A DNA stretch of 35,332 bases from Desulfovibrio sp. (GTDB lineage Bacteria; Desulfobacterota; Desulfovibrionia; Desulfovibrionales; Desulfovibrionaceae), in assembly GCA_024683955.1 (NCBI GenBank), contig JAIKXS010000072.1:1-35332 (forward strand), in the 5' to 3' direction. The notes beneath the pieces are model-generated. The model saw only the letters and a list, made by a program, of their open reading frames with translations. It made no database searches and had not been told where the DNA came from. Positions 34,179 through 35,332 of this stretch are shown in pieces. Made by a program: the position numbers and the translations under genes. The first letter of the stretch is position 1. Every line of letters begins with the position of its first letter.

Positions 34179-34366
34179 ATGAAGACGCGCAACAGGATCA
34201 GGCAGATTTGCTGGAAGCAGTGGAAAAAACGGGAACGCAGGCATCAGAAATAATGCGGCACTGGCCCGGCCCCGTTCGGCTGAGGATTGTGGGTACGCGA
34301 CGAACGCATACAGGAAGATGGCTCGTTTCTCACAGATACAGGGTTAACGAGCGGTTGAAAGAATAA
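34179..34366 (+). pseudogene. Group II intron maturase C-terminal fragment
   Basis: The plus strand reads KTRNRIRQICWKQWKKRERR, the typical start of the maturase-specific GIIM/domain X. After frame changes come GYATNAYRKMARFSQIQG and NERLKE, which sit where the family has a GNTRKGYWR-like stretch and TNERL. Stop codons interrupt it. Everything N-terminal (RT motifs with YADD) is missing. Confidence 0.7.
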
Positions 34367-34431
34367 GGTCGGAAATAGTTGGAGGTATTCAACGGAGCAC
34401 AGGCGTTAAATGAGGCTCTGCTGTTTATTCT

Positions 34432-34504
34432 GAAGTTGCCGTGATGCGGGAAACGCACGTCCGGTGCGGTGTGTGAGAGGCAGGGCTGGGAAGCCAGCCC
34501 TGCC
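34432..34504 (+). ncRNA. Group II intron domains V and VI (remnant)
   Basis: GTTGCCGTGATGCGGGAAAC and CGCACGTCCGGTGCGG (about 34435–34470) resemble domain V, with a TGCG/CGCA tip and GGAAA loop. Next, GGCAGGGCTGG (34479–34489) and CCAGCCCTGCC (34494–34504) make a perfect 11-bp stem on a GAAG loop, in the domain VI position. The branch-point bulged A is not evident in this stem. Confidence 0.6.
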
Positions 34505-34646
34505 TGCTTGATTGGGAAGAGAGAGATAAGGTTGGGTACGATGCCGCATAAGGCACAAAAAACTCCGGTGAGAGCCAGAGAAGCTGGCAAAGGGCAGCGG
34601 TACCCTGTCCCGGCTCTTGAGACTGTCCGGAAAGAGGGCCCCTTTG

Positions 34647-34973
34647 CTAGTGGCAACCGCCGCCGCAGCTTGCGCAGCAGCTTTCGCCTTCTTTCGGGGC
34701 CGGCAGGGGAACTTCCGGTTCAACGATAAAACCCATATAGCTCAGATCGATTTTGACGCTCTTGATTTGATCCTTCAGCTCCTTATTGATGCAGAACTGA
34801 TAGTCACCGTTTTTCTCAACGGCATCTTCTTCGTTGGGGTTGTCAAGCGCAAGATTAAGGCGGGGACCGGAGCAGCTCATGCTTTTGAAGATACGGATGT
34901 TCTTTTGCTCATCAGGTTTTGCGGCAAAAAATTCATCAAATTCCTTGCGTGCGCTGTCAGAGAGTTCGATCAT
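34647..34973 (-). CDS. IscA/HesB-like protein with Cys-rich C-terminus
   Basis: This 108-aa A-type Fe–S carrier-like protein begins IELSDSARKEFDEFFAAK. SMSCSGPRLNLALDNP carries the first conserved Cys of the fold, and FCINKELKDQIKSVKIDLSY follows. It ends KEGESCCASCGGGCH, a cluster of cysteines that replaces the usual CGCGxSF end. This matches the HesB-like (seleno)protein group known from anaerobes (TIGR01911, from memory), in which one Cys may be selenocysteine; here all are Cys. GGAG lies 6 nt before ATG 34973. It is monocistronic, with a long AT-rich upstream region. Confidence 0.85.
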   Translation of the reverse strand: MIELSDSARKEFDEFFAAKPDEQKNIRIFKSMSCSGPRLNLALDNPNEEDAVEKNGDYQFCINKELKDQIKSVKIDLSYMGFIVEPEVPLPAPKEGESCCASCGGGCH

Positions 34974-35332
34974 GAAGACTCCTTTACTGGTGGTTAATTA
35001 GTTGTATGTTTTATTGAAAAAAAACTGTTTTTACACAGAATGATATTTTTGTTTAAAAAATATAAAACATATTTACTATAGCTTGTTTGTAACTTATACA
35101 AAAATAATTGTTTTGTAATACATGAGAAGTGCTGTGTTGAACAATGTTCATTACATTTCTGTAATGTATTTTATGTAAATTTTTTATTGATATAGATTTT
35201 TTGAGATGTTTTCTGTTTTGTGTGAAAAAAGATATATGTCCTTCTTCTTGTTCGTGAATAAAATATTTTTTTATGAGTATCTTACAAATTTTTATCGGTA
35301 TATATTTTTTTTAAAGAAATAATTTTTTAGTA
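34974..35332. other. AT-rich non-coding region upstream of the IscA-like gene
   Basis: This stretch is very rich in A and T with no frame of coding character. It presumably holds the promoter of the IscA-like gene, read leftward, but many AT hexamers make a choice impossible. Two adjacent inverted repeats at 35139–35166 are the only ordered elements. Confidence 0.6.
35139..35166. repeat. Two adjoining palindromes, possible operator
   Basis: GAACAATGTTC (35139–35149) is a perfect odd palindrome. CATTACA (35149–35155) and TGTAATG (35160–35166) form a second dyad with a TTTC spacer, sharing one base with the first. Such dyads in AT-rich DNA are typical of repressor or Crp/Fnr-family sites, but neither equals a consensus I know. 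Confidence 0.4.

Larger units (their letters stand above)
34170..34510 (+). mobile_element. Group II intron 3' remnant
   Basis: The end of an intron-encoded maturase is followed by RNA with domain V- and VI-like folds and the GTGTGAGAGG sequence that commonly follows domain V in bacterial group II introns. The 5' intron RNA domains and the reverse transcriptase core are absent, so the element is truncated and immobile. Exact ends cannot be fixed by eye. Confidence 0.72.

Noticed and set aside
33911-34192. Two overlapping minus-strand frames before the intron remnant
   Set aside because: They are short, without ribosome sites and without similarity to a family I know. They might be decayed genes but cannot be supported.
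1-35332. CRISPR array, toxin–antitoxin pair or diversity-generating retroelement
   Set aside because: No spaced direct repeats were seen. No small paired genes of toxin–antitoxin type were found. The only reverse transcriptase trace is the group II maturase tail, without template/variable repeats.

Overview
The window looks like a chromosomal segment of a Desulfovibrionaceae-type sulfate or sulfite reducer (Desulfovibrio/Bilophila/Mailhella range). The basis is protein style and gene order: an RpoH-like sigma factor divergent from a short MetH, ispE–tRNA-Gln–prs–rplY in a row, a Lon-like AAA_32 protease, a HesB/IscA-like protein with a Cys-rich tail, and PaaK. This assignment is from memory of the families, not from a search. 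The core is dense, GC-moderate and housekeeping. The two ends are AT-richer and full of mobile-element wreckage.

Layout. Positions 1–1972 hold tRNA-Asn with its promoter and terminator, then a decayed IS200/IS605 element (tnpA on minus, broken tnpB on plus, right-end hairpin). Positions 2041–13167 are one long minus-strand run. In transcription order it is: small ORF, rpoH-like sigma factor, TPR lipoprotein, LolB-like lipoprotein, rpiB, cysS, M48/BepA-like metalloprotease with TPRs, hslV, ispE, tRNA-Gln, prs, rplY. Divergent from it, 13344–17652 carries metH (without its reactivation domain), a TlpA/ResA-like thioredoxin, hpt and a zinc-ribbon/DUF3426 membrane protein. A bidirectional terminator separates this from the minus-strand set nadK, ARMT1/DUF89-like protein, gatB. 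Positions 22067–28076 on plus carry gmhA, fmdB, hemC, a Lon-like protease, an unassigned helical protein and a flavin reductase. Positions 28343–31048 on minus carry a TrmJ-type RNA methyltransferase fused to a second domain, and paaK.

The right end (31.1–35.3 kb) is accessory. It has a second IS605 relic in the same orientation, with nearly all of tnpB deleted. It also has a low-GC secreted DUF1036-like protein, an unidentified ORF with a perfect 18-bp inverted repeat, a previously intact group II intron reduced to its 3' end (maturase C-terminus plus domains V/VI), an IscA/HesB-like gene and a very AT-rich non-coding tail.

The genes mostly serve translation (L25, CysRS, GatB, tRNAs, TrmJ), nucleotide and cofactor supply (Prs, Hpt, NadK, MetH, HemC, IspE), sugar phosphate/LPS precursors (RpiB, GmhA), envelope maintenance (LolB-like, BepA-like) and protein quality control (sigma-32-like factor, HslV, Lon-like). 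I did not find a convincing novel multi-gene system. The best leads are the TrmJ fusion, the diverged DUF89-like protein, the helical protein behind the Lon-like gene, and the palindrome-bearing ORF at 33.1–33.45 kb.
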